A stretch of DNA of 64,000 nt from an uncultured Prevotella sp. (GTDB lineage Bacteria; Bacteroidota; Bacteroidia; Bacteroidales; Bacteroidaceae), in the NCBI GenBank assembly GCA_905233825.1, contig CAJOFE010000010.1, forward strand, positions 1-64,000, given 5' to 3'. Of the stretch, positions 17,481-27,135 are shown in pieces. Both the position numbers and the translations under genes were made by a program. The first letter of the stretch is position 1, and each line of letters begins with the position of its first letter. The notes below the pieces were generated by a model. It was not told the origin of the DNA and searched no databases. It was given only the letters and a program-made list of their open reading frames with translations.

Positions 17481-19673
17481 TTATGACATAGCTGCGGTAA
17501 GTCCGGCCATCACGATGCTGACCATAGACATGAGCTTGATGAGGATGTTCAGCGAGGGGCCGCTGGTGTCCTTGAAGGGATCGCCCACGGTATCGCCCAC
17601 GATGGTGGCCTTATGGGCAAACGAGCCCTTGCCGCCGAAATGTCCTTCCTCCACCATCTTCTTCGCATTGTCCCAGGCACCGCCGGCATTGGCCATGAAG
17701 ACAGCCAGTGTGAAGCCTGCTGCCAGTCCGCCAACAAGCAGACCAAGCACGCCAGCCACACCGAGTACACAACCCACAATGATGGGGATGGCAATAGCGA
17801 GCAGCGACGGAACAATCATCTCGTGCTGGGCAGCACGGGTGGAGATCTCCACGCATGAGCCGTAGTCGGGCGTTCCCGTACCTTCGAGGATGCCCTTGAT
17901 TTCACGGAACTGTCGGCGTACCTCTTCCACCATCTTCTGGGCAGCACGTCCCACAGCCTCCATCGTGAGGCCGCAGAACAGGAAGGCAGCCATAGCACCG
18001 ATAAAGGCACCCACGAGCACCTTCGGGTTCATCAGGTTCACCTGGAAGAAGTTCATGAAGTCGGGGATGGTAGCATCGGCAGCAGCAATGATATCGCCCT
18101 TCAGATTGACGAGCGTATCGCCGGCACGCTCCATAGCAATCTTCACCTCTTCTATATAAGAAGCAAGCAAAGCTAAAGCGGTAAGGGCAGCAGAGCCGAT
18201 GGCGAAGCCCTTACCCGTAGCAGCGGTAGTATTTCCTAAGGCGTCGAGGGCGTCAGTACGGTGGCGCACTTCCTCGCCCAGCTCGCTCATCTCAGCGTTA
18301 CCACCAGCATTGTCGGCAATGGGGCCATAGGCGTCGGTAGCCAAGGTGATACCCAGCGTAGAGAGCATGCCCACAGCAGCGATGCCGATACCATAGAGAC
18401 CGTGAGACAAAGCCTCGGCACTCATCTCCATATTGAAACCGTTTGCACAAAGATAGCTCATGATAATAGCCACACCGATGGTGACCACGGGGATGCACGT
18501 GGACATCATACCTGTGCCAATACCCTTGATAATGACCGTAGCCGAACCCGTGAGGCCTGCCTCGGAAATCTTCTGCGTAGGCTTATAGGAATGGGAAGTA
18601 TAGTACTCTGTAGCCTGTCCGATGATGACACCGGCTGCTAGACCGCTGATAACGGAGAAACTGAGACCAATCCAGTTCTCAATGCCTAAGAAGTAGAGGA
18701 TACCAAAGGTGGCGCCGGCAATAAGCACGGCACTGATGTTCGTACCCAAAGAGAGCGAGTGTAGCAGGTCTTTCATCGTAGCACCTTCCTTCGTACGGAC
18801 GAGGTAGATGCCGAAGATGCTGAGGAACACGCCAACGGCTGCAATCAACATCGGGGCGATGACGGCACGCAACTGCATGTCGGGCACCATGGCAAAAGCC
18901 GTAGCACCGAGGGCCGCAGTAGAGAGGATGGAGCCGCAATAGCTCTCGTAAAGGTCGGCACCCATACCTGCCACGTCACCCACGTTGTCACCCACATTGT
19001 CAGCAATAGTAGCGGGGTTGCGGGGATCGTCCTCGGGGATGTCAGCTTCGACCTTACCCACGATGTCGGCACCTACGTCGGCAGCCTTCGTATAGATACC
19101 ACCACCCACACGGGCAAACAGAGCCTGCGTAGAAGCACCCATACCAAAGGTTAGCATTGTCGTGGTGATAGTGACAAGCGCCATCTTGTCGCCATGATAG
19201 AAGAAACTGAGCACAAGGAACCAAATGGCAATGTCGAGCAGGCCGAGACCTACGACGGTGAGTCCCATCACAGCACCCGAGCGGAAAGCAATCTTCAGTC
19301 CGCCATCCAAACTATGACGGGCGGCATTAGCCGTACGAGCCGAAGCATAGGTAGCGGTCTTCATGCCGAAGAAACCTGCCAGTCCGCTGAAGAAACCACC
19401 CGTCAGGAATGCGAAGGGTACCCAGGGGTTCTGCACCTTCAGCACATAAGCCATGAAGGCAAAGACGATAGCTAGCACGATGAAGACAATAGTCACCACC
19501 TTGTACTGCTGTTTCAGATAGGCCATAGCGCCACGACGCACATGTCCGGCAATCTCTCTCATGCGTGGTGTTCCCTCGTCAGCCTTCAGCATCGAGCGGA
19601 AGAAGTACCACGCCATGCTCAATGCTATCACAGAGGCAATAGGCACGAGCCAAAAAGCAAATGGAATACTCAT
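17481..19673 (-). CDS. hppA: Membrane-bound ion-translocating pyrophosphatase
   Basis: 730 residues, about 16 membrane helices. It couples PPi hydrolysis to Na+ and/or H+ export across the inner membrane. Catalytic signatures: DVGADIVGKVEADIPEDDPRNPATIADNVGDNVGD, and GDTVGDPFKDTSGPSLN near the C-terminus. GNTTAATGKG has Ala where K+-independent enzymes have Lys, so it should be K+-dependent, the class that includes Na+ pumps. It lies between the FadL-like and MG2 genes with 12 and 16-base gaps. Confidence 0.95.
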   Translation of the reverse strand: MSIPFAFWLVPIASVIALSMAWYFFRSMLKADEGTPRMREIAGHVRRGAMAYLKQQYKVVTIVFIVLAIVFAFMAYVLKVQNPWVPFAFLTGGFFSGLAGFFGMKTATYASARTANAARHSLDGGLKIAFRSGAVMGLTVVGLGLLDIAIWFLVLSFFYHGDKMALVTITTTMLTFGMGASTQALFARVGGGIYTKAADVGADIVGKVEADIPEDDPRNPATIADNVGDNVGDVAGMGADLYESYCGSILSTAALGATAFAMVPDMQLRAVIAPMLIAAVGVFLSIFGIYLVRTKEGATMKDLLHSLSLGTNISAVLIAGATFGILYFLGIENWIGLSFSVISGLAAGVIIGQATEYYTSHSYKPTQKISEAGLTGSATVIIKGIGTGMMSTCIPVVTIGVAIIMSYLCANGFNMEMSAEALSHGLYGIGIAAVGMLSTLGITLATDAYGPIADNAGGNAEMSELGEEVRHRTDALDALGNTTAATGKGFAIGSAALTALALLASYIEEVKIAMERAGDTLVNLKGDIIAAADATIPDFMNFFQVNLMNPKVLVGAFIGAMAAFLFCGLTMEAVGRAAQKMVEEVRRQFREIKGILEGTGTPDYGSCVEISTRAAQHEMIVPSLLAIAIPIIVGCVLGVAGVLGLLVGGLAAGFTLAVFMANAGGAWDNAKKMVEEGHFGGKGSFAHKATIVGDTVGDPFKDTSGPSLNILIKLMSMVSIVMAGLTAAMS

Positions 19674-19685
19674 AATATGATATGT

Positions 19686-21056
19686 TTAAAATTTGTAGTC
19701 AATACCAATGCCTATAACATCGTTGGTACGTGAGTAGACATCCTTACCTGGAACGCCCAAGCCCCCATAATTGGTCAGCACCTTGGTGTAGTCGCTGTAG
19801 ATGGTCTTGAAGTAGCTCACGTTCAGCCGCATCTTTTCGTTGATGTTCCAGGCGCCGCCCAGTCCGAAGCTGTAGCTGTCGCAGGCGAACGACGTATTCT
19901 GCTGGTAGCCGTCGGAGAGGCCGTAGTCGGTACGCTGACCACCACAGCTGACGGTGAACTTGTCGTTGATGTCGTACTCCACACCAGCCAGAAACTCATT
20001 CGTACCGCCCTCCAACTCATCCTGACGGTTGCCGGCCATCTTGGCGTTTTTGTCGTCGAAGAAATGATACTCAACTGATGCACGCAACTGCGGCGAGAAC
20101 TCATAGCCCAAGGCCACGGTGAGCAAAGCGGGCATATCGTAGCGGGTCTTGGCACCATCCTGATAAGCAGCCACCTTGTCACCGAATTGTTGAAGGGCAA
20201 GAGCACCTTCAATGTATGGCATAACAACAGCTGTATTGGGGTCAGTATTTCTGATTCTTGCATCCAACTGCTTGGTATCGTTCTCGGTATTAATCTTTGT
20301 GCGGAACTCATAGCGGGCAGCCAAAGTCAAAGGACCCTGGTGGAAATCGACGCTCACAATAGGTGCGAAGCCCCAGCCCTTCTGCAAGCAGTCGAGCTGC
20401 AGGTCAATGAGAGTGGGGTCGCCCACACTAATAGGAAGAATGGCATTCACATAGCCTCGGTTGTAACCGTCGTAATAGTTGGCGCGCATACCCACGGCAG
20501 CCGACAGGAAGTCGGTAATCTTATATGTGAAGTTCAGCTGGCCTCCGTAGATATACTGCTTGCCCTTCATATTAGCCATGTAGGCATAGTCCTTGGGCAT
20601 TATGCCGTTCTGTGCCAGCAGGCCGCGAATAGGCACTTCGAACATAGGTATGCCCTCGTCGTACTCCACGAAGCCGCCGCTGCCTACGATGCCAATCATC
20701 GATGACACGACCCAACGGTCTTTCTTGTACGACCCGAACAAAGCAGGCACGATGGGAGCTGAAGCCTTGCCGTTGTACTTCTGATGAAACTCCTGCCCCA
20801 AGAAGTCGGGAATAGTTGTTTCGATGTCGCGGTTCTGCCACGGTTTCTGGAAGTTCAGCGACAGCTGCAACCCCTCATGGCCCCAAGCCAATCCTGCGGG
20901 ATTCGAGTATGTAGCATCAATGTCGAACGTAGCGCCACGCGCAAACATACGGTCGAAAGCAATGTGATAATTCGTGTTGGTCATCAGGCCACCAGCACAT
21001 ACTGGCAATACTGCAAACAGCAGCAGGAATAGCAAAAGTCTCAGTTCTCGTTCCAT
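19686..21056 (-). CDS. FadL/OmpP1-like outer-membrane protein
   Basis: 456 residues. A signal peptide (LLLFLLLFAVLPVCAG) is followed by MTNTNYHIAFDRMFARGATFDIDATYSNPAGLAW, the FadL-type N-terminus whose NPAGLA motif is diagnostic. The remainder alternates beta-strands and ends in Phe (GIDYKF), the outer-membrane barrel signal. The FadL family moves hydrophobic compounds such as fatty acids. A TAACTTTG promoter lies on the minus strand at 21095-21088. It is first of three minus-strand genes (with hppA and the MG2 protein). Confidence 0.85.
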   Translation of the reverse strand: MERELRLLLFLLLFAVLPVCAGGLMTNTNYHIAFDRMFARGATFDIDATYSNPAGLAWGHEGLQLSLNFQKPWQNRDIETTIPDFLGQEFHQKYNGKASAPIVPALFGSYKKDRWVVSSMIGIVGSGGFVEYDEGIPMFEVPIRGLLAQNGIMPKDYAYMANMKGKQYIYGGQLNFTYKITDFLSAAVGMRANYYDGYNRGYVNAILPISVGDPTLIDLQLDCLQKGWGFAPIVSVDFHQGPLTLAARYEFRTKINTENDTKQLDARIRNTDPNTAVVMPYIEGALALQQFGDKVAAYQDGAKTRYDMPALLTVALGYEFSPQLRASVEYHFFDDKNAKMAGNRQDELEGGTNEFLAGVEYDINDKFTVSCGGQRTDYGLSDGYQQNTSFACDSYSFGLGGAWNINEKMRLNVSYFKTIYSDYTKVLTNYGGLGVPGKDVYSRTNDVIGIGIDYKF

Positions 21057-21087
21057 AACATTATTTATTATTATATAAAAACGGCCA

Positions 21088-21095
21088 CAAAGTTA
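21088..21095 (-). promoter_or_regulatory. -7 box for the FadL-like/hppA operon
   Basis: CAAAGTTA on the plus strand is TAACTTTG on the minus strand, 31 bases upstream of the FadL-like ATG. Confidence 0.55.
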
Positions 21096-21135
21096 CAAAG
21101 AAAAAATGAAAAACGTAAAGATTACACCATTTTAT

Positions 21136-21166
21136 TTTGCATTATGCATAATTATTCGTAATTTTG
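21136..21166 (+). promoter_or_regulatory. Complete Bacteroidetes promoter (TTTG-N19-TAATTTTG)
   Basis: TTTG at 21136-21139 and TAATTTTG at 21159-21166 are 19 bases apart, the consensus spacing. It drives the ATP-grasp/GH43 pair starting at 21186. Confidence 0.75.
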
Positions 21167-21185
21167 CAAACAAATAGCAAAAACA

Positions 21186-22262
21186 ATGACGCTACACATC
21201 TTTAATCCTGAACACGACTTGGCGTTGGCCAGTAACCTCTCCAACTTCACATCGCCCCATGCGGGACGGCAACTGCGTCACGATTTGAGTTGGCTACCCG
21301 CACTATGGGCAAACGACGATGAAGTGGTATTAGTAGAAGACGTGGAGAAGGCTCGCCGGGCTGTCAGCCGCAGAAAAATAAAACCCTGTCTGCTGGCAGG
21401 GAAGCAGCAACTGACATCGTTGCCCATCAGCAGCATCGAACCTTGGGGATGGAACAAAGCATTACGAGCACAGCTCCTACGCTGGGGTATCGACGAACAA
21501 CTGATGCCTACGGAGACTACATTAGACGAGATACGCCGTCTGTCGCACCGTCGCACCGCTGCCCAACTATTGCCCCACCTCCAACAAGAAGGCACCGTAG
21601 GCCAGGCTTATGAATGTACTACGGAAGAAGAAGTGCTGGCACTGATGGAACAATATGGAAAAATAGTATTGAAGGCTCCCTGGAGCAGCAGCGGCCGAGG
21701 CATCCGTTTTATAGACGATAGATTGAAGGCCACAGTATGTGGAAACTGGTTGAGAAATGTTATCACAAAGCAGGGCAGCGTAATGGTGGAGCCCTATTAT
21801 CATAAGGTGAAAGATTTCGGCATGGAGTTCTTCTCCAACGGTGAGGGCATGGTGGAGTATCTCGGTCTTTCGCTCTTCCACACCACAAACGGAGCCTACA
21901 AAGGTAACATGATAGCTACGGAGCAGGCCAAACGCCAGCTACTGGACAGACACTTTCCTTTGGAACTGCTCGACGAAACGAAGCAGCGCATATGCCAAAT
22001 CCTTGGCGACATGTTCAAGGGCAAATACCAAGGTCCCTTCGGCATCGACATGATGGTAGTGAAACCTCAAATATCGAATATCAAACTTCAAACATCAAAC
22101 TTTCTTCACCCTTGCGTGGAAATCAACCTGCGCCGCACCATGGGGCACGTGGCTTTATCTGTAAGTCGGATTTGTAATCCGACAAATGACGATGACCTGC
22201 GTCACGTCATGCGCATAGACTATACTGACAAGCACTACAAACTACGAATCAAACGACTATGA
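21186..22262 (+). CDS. ATP-grasp-like protein conserved in Bacteroidales
   Basis: 358 residues. IVLKAPWSSSGRGI (Lys about 163) looks like an ATP-grasp phosphate/adenine lysine and glycine loop, and GPFGIDMMV followed by CVEINLRRTMGHVA resembles the metal-binding end of the fold. The start MTLHIFNPEHDLALA is characteristic of a Bacteroidales hypothetical family. A carboxylate-amine ligase reaction is inferred; the substrate is unknown. Residues about 293-309 (KPQISNIKLQTSNFLHP) interrupt the expected acidic motif and are encoded by a TCAAAC-type degenerate repeat. The stop overlaps the GH43 start (ATGA). Confidence 0.65.
   Translation: MTLHIFNPEHDLALASNLSNFTSPHAGRQLRHDLSWLPALWANDDEVVLVEDVEKARRAVSRRKIKPCLLAGKQQLTSLPISSIEPWGWNKALRAQLLRWGIDEQLMPTETTLDEIRRLSHRRTAAQLLPHLQQEGTVGQAYECTTEEEVLALMEQYGKIVLKAPWSSSGRGIRFIDDRLKATVCGNWLRNVITKQGSVMVEPYYHKVKDFGMEFFSNGEGMVEYLGLSLFHTTNGAYKGNMIATEQAKRQLLDRHFPLELLDETKQRICQILGDMFKGKYQGPFGIDMMVVKPQISNIKLQTSNFLHPCVEINLRRTMGHVALSVSRICNPTNDDDLRHVMRIDYTDKHYKLRIKRL
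22065..22103. repeat. Degenerate TCAAAC/ATATCAAAC repeat within the ATP-grasp gene
   Basis: Loose tandem copies of a 7-11 base unit (TCAAATATC, GAATATC, AAACTTC, AAACATC) lie in frame between the GIDMMV and CVEINLRR segments. Confidence 0.5.
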
Positions 22263-23917
22263 AACGCTACTCTTCATTCCTCATTTGCTCATTCCTCATT
22301 ACTTATCTCTCATTTAGCCCCACAAGGGCGCAGGTGTGGAACCCAGACAACGGCGATGGTACCTACACCAACCCTATTATCAATGCCGACTACTCTGACC
22401 CCGACGTTTGCGTTGGTCCGAGTGGTGAAGATTACTATCTCACAGCCTCCTCGTTCCAATGCGTCCCTGGACTTCCCATTCTACACTCTAAAGACTTAGT
22501 TAACTGGGAGATTATAGGCCATGCATTAAAGGAACTATATAGCGGAAATTCTGAGCTCATTGAGCATTTCCGTACCCCTCAGCACGGTAACGGTGTATGG
22601 GCTCCCAGTATCCGCTATCACGAAGGCGAATACTACATCTATTGGGGCGACCCTGACTTCGGCGTGTTTATGGTAAAAACTCGTGGCGGCAATCCTGCTG
22701 GAGAGTGGGAGCAGCCAGTCTGCGTCATCCGAGGACAGGGATATATCGACACTACCCCACTTTGGGATGACGACGGTCACTGCTACTTAGTGAATGCCTG
22801 GGCCAACAGCCGCGCCAAGTTCGCCAGCGTGCTTACCGTCCGTGAACTCTCTGCTGACGGTACACATCCCATCGGCCAGCCCGTCATCGTATTCGACGGC
22901 AATGGTTCCAAGAACCGCACCTGCGAGGGACCAAAGTTCTACAAACGCGACGGCTGGTATTGGATTCTATGTCCTGCAGGCGGAGTACCCACTGGCTTCC
23001 AACTGGCCATGCGCTCGAAGTCGCCTTACGGTCCCTACGAACATAAGATAGTACTGGCACAGGGCAAGACCAACATCAACGGCCCCCATCAGGGCGGATG
23101 GGTACATACGAAGTACGGTGAAGATTGGTTCCTCCACTTCCAAGACAAAGAAGCCTACGGTCGCGTGGTGCATCTCCAGCCCGTCGATTGGTCTTCTGGC
23201 TGGCCTATCATGGGTAACAATGGGGAGCCAGTCACTACTTTCTCAAAGCCAAAATCGTCCATAGCCTATCGTTCATATTCCATAGTTAGCAGCGATGAAT
23301 TCAATTCTCCCACTCTTGGACTCCAGTGGCAGTGGCAGGCCAACTATGACGAGAAGTTCGGCATGCCCACCGCCTTTGGCACCTTTCGTCTTTATACACA
23401 TAAGCAGGAAGAGGGATGGAAGAATTTGTTCATGGTTCCCAACATGCTGCTGCAAAAAACGCCGGCAGACCGTTTTACCGTCACTACGAAGCTGCGCTTC
23501 ACCTCGAAGGCTGACAGCCAGTTCGGCGGACTCATCATGATGGGGCTCGACTACTCGGCACTCGTCGTACGTCGCATGGGCGACGTGTTCCAGCTGGTGC
23601 AGATAACCTGTCACGCTGCCGACAAGGGTACGCCACAGACGGAGAACGTCATCGCCACCCTCCAGCCTACAGCTAAAGACCAGACTAACTATAAGCCCGG
23701 CATCCACGAAGACATATACCTACGCCTCACCGTCGATGACAGCAAAGTGCGCTTTGCCTATAGCCTGAATAACAAAAAGTGGACGGATTGCGGCGATGAG
23801 TTCCAGATGAAAGAAGGGAAGTGGATAGGCGCCAAGTTCGGTTTCGTCGCTGCCGAAACCGACGCAAAAGCCGACCGCGGCTGGATAGATGCCGACTGGA
23901 TCAAGGTGACGCCATAA
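22259..23917 (+). CDS. Secreted glycoside hydrolase family 43 enzyme
   Basis: 552 residues with a signal peptide of about 24, itself rich in TCATT-type repeats. The catalytic five-blade domain shows NADYSDPDV (general base Asp 47), YIDTTPLWDDDG (Asp 165) and CEGPKF (acid Glu 224). The C-terminal half (from about 350) is a beta-sandwich of the beta-xylosidase type, with FTVTTKLRF and GGLIMMGLDYSALVVRR. Likely action on xylan or arabinoxylan side chains, as a beta-xylosidase or arabinofuranosidase. No SusC/SusD pair is nearby, so it is not in a typical polysaccharide utilisation locus. It overlaps the upstream gene by ATGA. Confidence 0.88.
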   Translation: MKRYSSFLICSFLITYLSFSPTRAQVWNPDNGDGTYTNPIINADYSDPDVCVGPSGEDYYLTASSFQCVPGLPILHSKDLVNWEIIGHALKELYSGNSELIEHFRTPQHGNGVWAPSIRYHEGEYYIYWGDPDFGVFMVKTRGGNPAGEWEQPVCVIRGQGYIDTTPLWDDDGHCYLVNAWANSRAKFASVLTVRELSADGTHPIGQPVIVFDGNGSKNRTCEGPKFYKRDGWYWILCPAGGVPTGFQLAMRSKSPYGPYEHKIVLAQGKTNINGPHQGGWVHTKYGEDWFLHFQDKEAYGRVVHLQPVDWSSGWPIMGNNGEPVTTFSKPKSSIAYRSYSIVSSDEFNSPTLGLQWQWQANYDEKFGMPTAFGTFRLYTHKQEEGWKNLFMVPNMLLQKTPADRFTVTTKLRFTSKADSQFGGLIMMGLDYSALVVRRMGDVFQLVQITCHAADKGTPQTENVIATLQPTAKDQTNYKPGIHEDIYLRLTVDDSKVRFAYSLNNKKWTDCGDEFQMKEGKWIGAKFGFVAAETDAKADRGWIDADWIKVTP

Positions 23918-23937
23918 ATAGAGGTTTATTACACATA

Positions 23938-23976
23938 GAAGATTCCTGCCAACAACACAAGAATCCTTCTTTTTCG
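23938..23976 (+). terminator. Probable terminator after the GH43 gene
   Basis: GAAGATTC (23938-23945) pairs with GAATCCTTC (23961-23969) with a bulge, followed by a T run. Just beyond, ACCCTCG…CGAGGGT (about 23982-24010) forms a second inverted repeat next to the tmRNA 3' end. Confidence 0.5.
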
Positions 23977-24019
23977 TAGAACCCTCGCAAGGGTGAAACC
24001 TCACGAGGGTGTAAAGAAG

Positions 24020-24417
24020 TGGAGCTGGAGGGAGTCGAACCCTCGTCCGCACGAGGAAACCATACGCTTTCTACACGCTTATCTTGGACTTTGTTTTCGT
24101 GTGCTGGCAAGACCCAAGCCACCAACCAGCACCTTATCCTCTAAAATTTCATCACAGCATCGAGGCCTGCTAAGACTATTTCCGATTTTCCTGCGCCGCT
24201 TGATCCTCAGATTCGGAACAACATCCTTGGAGCGACGTCTCGTTCTCCTACCTTGTAAGAGAATTAAGCTCATAATCTACTGTGCTTCGATTAAGCAGCG
24301 AGAGCATACTCATAGTTGCCAATTGATTTTCCTACAGAAGAGATTTAGGAGCCTCCCATAGCCCAGCTCCGCGTGCTTACGTACCATCTCATCTCGCCGT
24401 CAAATCCAGTCAACCCC
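24020..24417 (-). ncRNA. ssrA: tmRNA (transfer-messenger RNA)
   Basis: Read on the minus strand, the 5' end is GGGGTTGACTGGATTTGACGG and the 3' end is GAGGGTTCGACTCCCTCCAGCTCCA. These give the acceptor stem and T-loop of the tRNA-like domain. CCA is not encoded. The tag frame lies at 24320-24291 and encodes GNYEYALAA followed by TAA, the 9-residue, YALAA-ending tag typical of Bacteroidetes. The RNA rescues stalled ribosomes with SmpB. A full promoter precedes it. Confidence 0.96.
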
Positions 24418-24452
24418 AGATGTGCACGACCTGATTTTATGGTATTGCGGTG

Positions 24453-24483
24453 CAAAGATAGCAACTTTTTCTGCTATATCAAA
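24453..24483 (-). promoter_or_regulatory. Promoter of ssrA (TTTG-N19-TATCTTTG)
   Basis: On the minus strand, TTTG (24483-24480) and TATCTTTG (24460-24453) are 19 bases apart. The start would be about 30 bases upstream of the mature 5' end, consistent with 5' processing. Confidence 0.7.
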
Positions 24484-24503
24484 GGTTTTTCCGATTTTTT
24501 TTG

Positions 24504-24511
24504 TACCTTTG
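24504..24511 (+). promoter_or_regulatory. -7 box of the exopolysaccharide operon
   Basis: TACCTTTG on the plus strand, 77 bases before the SLBB gene. Together with the ssrA promoter it forms a compact divergent promoter region. No UpxY-type antiterminator gene or leader ORF is seen. Confidence 0.6.
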
Positions 24512-24588
24512 CCGCAAAATGTTGCGAACCTTGCAATAATTTGCATGATTCTTAGTTTATATTAATATAAAAACATAACAATAAAGAC

Positions 24589-27114
24589 ATGAAAAGACGC
24601 ATACTGTCGATAGCTGTCATGCTGCTTTCTGCAACTTGGAGCGTGGCACAATCGACAATGACAGACCAACAGATTATCTCCTACATTATGGAGGAGAATG
24701 AGAAAGGTACTCCGCAGAATGAAATCATCACCAAGTTGATGCAGCGAGGTGTGGATATACAACAACTGCAGCGTGTGAGGCGCAAGGTGGAACGTTCGAG
24801 AAACCAGGATGGCCTGGGCACCGTTGGCGGTGAGTCGACGACCGATGACCGCATGCGCAGGAATAACGGACAGCAGCGCCGCACCAACACACAGGCCAAC
24901 GGACAGCCTACTGGTCAGGGCAACTACATGATTCGCCAAAGCACTATAGGGAAGCAGACCTACGACGAGAACGACCCTGACTTCCTGATGATGCAATCGG
25001 AGTTGGGCTACATCATGCCTATTGACTCTATTGCTTGGCTGGAGCAGCTATTGGAGGAGAAGGAGAAGGAGAAGAACAAGATTTTCGGTCACGATATCTT
25101 CAACAACGAAGCCCTGAGCTTTGAGCCCAACATGAATATTGCCACACCCGCAGACTATCGCTTGGGGCCTGGTGATGCCGTCACGATTGAGATTTACGGA
25201 GCATCGCAGCAGAGCATCAATGCAACCATTACTCCTGACGGCTTTGTCACTATCGAGGGCATAGGTCCCGTACAGTTGAGTGGCCTCACTGTCGATCAAG
25301 CTAACGCACGCTTGCGTTCTCAGATCGGAGCCCGTTTTAGCGACAGCCAGATACGCCTCTCCGTAGGACAGACGCGCACTATTCTGGTAAATGTGATGGG
25401 CGAGGTGAACTATCCCGGCACCTATACATTATCGGCCTTCTCTACCGCCTTCAATGCCCTATATATGGCAGGTGGTGTGAATGACATTGGCACGCTGCGC
25501 AATATTCAGGTGTTCCGCAACAACCGTCTCATCAGCACGGTCGATGTGTATGACTATATACTGAATGGCAAGGCGACAGGCAATGTGAAGTTGACCGACA
25601 ATGACGTTATCATTGTGGGAGCCTATGACTGTCTGGTCAATGCCACAGGTCGCATCAAGCGCCCCATGTTCTATGAGATGAAAAGCGGTGAAAGTCTTTC
25701 GGCACTGCTGAAATATACAGGAGGTTTTGCCAGCGATGCCTACAAGCAGTCGGTGCGTATAACACGTAAATCGGGTGCCCTTTATTCTGTGCATACGGTC
25801 AATGAGTTCGACTTCGCCACATTCCACATGGCCGATGGTGACTCTCTGTGGGTAGATTCCATCGTAGCCCGCTATCAGAACATGGCCGAGGTAAAAGGTG
25901 CTGTTTTCCACCCTGGACAATATGAGATTGGAGGAAACATCAATTCCGTGCGCTCGCTCATCCTAGCTGCCGACAGCCTGACGGAAGATGCCTTTACCAA
26001 TCGTGGTGTGATGCATCGCATGAAGAGCGACCGTACGTTAGAGGTATTGTCGGTAGATATTGCAGGCATCTTGGAAGGCCGTGTGGCTGATGTGCCCCTG
26101 CGCAATGAGGACGTACTCTGGATTCCTAGCCGCAAGGAAACGATAGAGATGCCGACACTGACCATTCACGGCGAGGTACAATATCCAGGCATATATAAAT
26201 ATGCCGCCAACGAAACGATAGAAGACTTCATTCTGCAAGCAGGCGGTCCCACCGACGCTGCTTCCATGGTGAAGGTCGATGTGGCTCGCCGTATCTCCAA
26301 TCCTTACGCTGCTGAATCGCAAGACACGCTGGCCCACTACTATAGTTTCGCCATCAAAGACGGCTTCGTGGTTGATGGCACAGAAGGTTTCCATTTGGAG
26401 CCTTTCGATGAAGTGTATGTGCGCAAGAGCCCAGGCTACACGCCACAGCAGAACGTGTTCGTAGAAGGTGAGGTATTGTTTGAGGGTACCTATACGCTGA
26501 CCAAGAAAAGTGAGCGCCTGAGCGAGATTATCAAGAAAGCTGGCGGACTATCGAAGATGGCCTACCCCAGAGGCGCACGACTGATACGTGAGCGTACGGC
26601 TGAGGAGCTTGCTCGTCAGGAGACGCTGCGAAAAGCAGCCAAGCGATCTGGCGAGAAAGACTCTATCGATGTGAGTAAACTTGACCTTGATCCCACCTAT
26701 CCCGTAGGTATTGAATTAGACAAGGCCCTTGCTAATCCTGGTGGCGATGCAGACATTGTATTACGTGAGGGCGACCGCATTATCGTACCCGAATACTCAG
26801 GTACGGTAAAAATCAACGGCGAGGTGATGTATCCTAACACTACCAGCTATGTGGAAGGTGAAAGTCTGCGCTACTATATCAACCAGGCAGGTGGCTACGG
26901 TGAGGATGCCAAGAAACGGCAGACATATATTATTTATATGAACGGTACTGTGGCAAAGGCCAACCGCAAGCATAAACCTTTGCCCGGCTGTGAAATCGTG
27001 GTGCCTACGAAGCAACGAGGCAAGCGTATGACTACTGCCGAGGTGCTGGCCATCGGCTCTTCTACAGCCTCTATTGCCACCATGATCGCCACACTGGTCA
27101 ATGTTCTGAAATAA
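24589..27114 (+). CDS. SLBB-domain polysaccharide export protein (Wza-like)
   Basis: 841 residues with a signal peptide ending SVAQS. After a polar N-terminal region, a Poly_export domain begins DYRLGPGDAVTIEIYG. Six SLBB-type units follow, each recognisable by G-E/R-x-x-x-P-G-x-Y and ending in AGG or TGG: VNVMGEVNYPGTY, VNATGRIKRPMFY, AEVKGAVFHPGQY, LTIHGEVQYPGIY, VFVEGEVLFEGTY and VKINGEVMYPNTT. A C-terminal hydrophobic helix (ASIATMIATLVNVL) may span the outer membrane. It should form the periplasm/outer-membrane exit channel for the polysaccharide made by the downstream genes. No lipid-anchoring Cys is seen, unlike E. coli Wza. Confidence 0.92.
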   Translation: MKRRILSIAVMLLSATWSVAQSTMTDQQIISYIMEENEKGTPQNEIITKLMQRGVDIQQLQRVRRKVERSRNQDGLGTVGGESTTDDRMRRNNGQQRRTNTQANGQPTGQGNYMIRQSTIGKQTYDENDPDFLMMQSELGYIMPIDSIAWLEQLLEEKEKEKNKIFGHDIFNNEALSFEPNMNIATPADYRLGPGDAVTIEIYGASQQSINATITPDGFVTIEGIGPVQLSGLTVDQANARLRSQIGARFSDSQIRLSVGQTRTILVNVMGEVNYPGTYTLSAFSTAFNALYMAGGVNDIGTLRNIQVFRNNRLISTVDVYDYILNGKATGNVKLTDNDVIIVGAYDCLVNATGRIKRPMFYEMKSGESLSALLKYTGGFASDAYKQSVRITRKSGALYSVHTVNEFDFATFHMADGDSLWVDSIVARYQNMAEVKGAVFHPGQYEIGGNINSVRSLILAADSLTEDAFTNRGVMHRMKSDRTLEVLSVDIAGILEGRVADVPLRNEDVLWIPSRKETIEMPTLTIHGEVQYPGIYKYAANETIEDFILQAGGPTDAASMVKVDVARRISNPYAAESQDTLAHYYSFAIKDGFVVDGTEGFHLEPFDEVYVRKSPGYTPQQNVFVEGEVLFEGTYTLTKKSERLSEIIKKAGGLSKMAYPRGARLIRERTAEELARQETLRKAAKRSGEKDSIDVSKLDLDPTYPVGIELDKALANPGGDADIVLREGDRIIVPEYSGTVKINGEVMYPNTTSYVEGESLRYYINQAGGYGEDAKKRQTYIIYMNGTVAKANRKHKPLPGCEIVVPTKQRGKRMTTAEVLAIGSSTASIATMIATLVNVLK

Positions 27115-27135
27115 TAATCCTATAAGCAATAAATC

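Noticed and set aside
23993..24361. Possible protein gene or tRNA near 24020
   Set aside because: The T-loop, the 5' consensus and the tag frame ending YALAA identify the locus as tmRNA on the minus strand; the plus-strand frame is a shadow.
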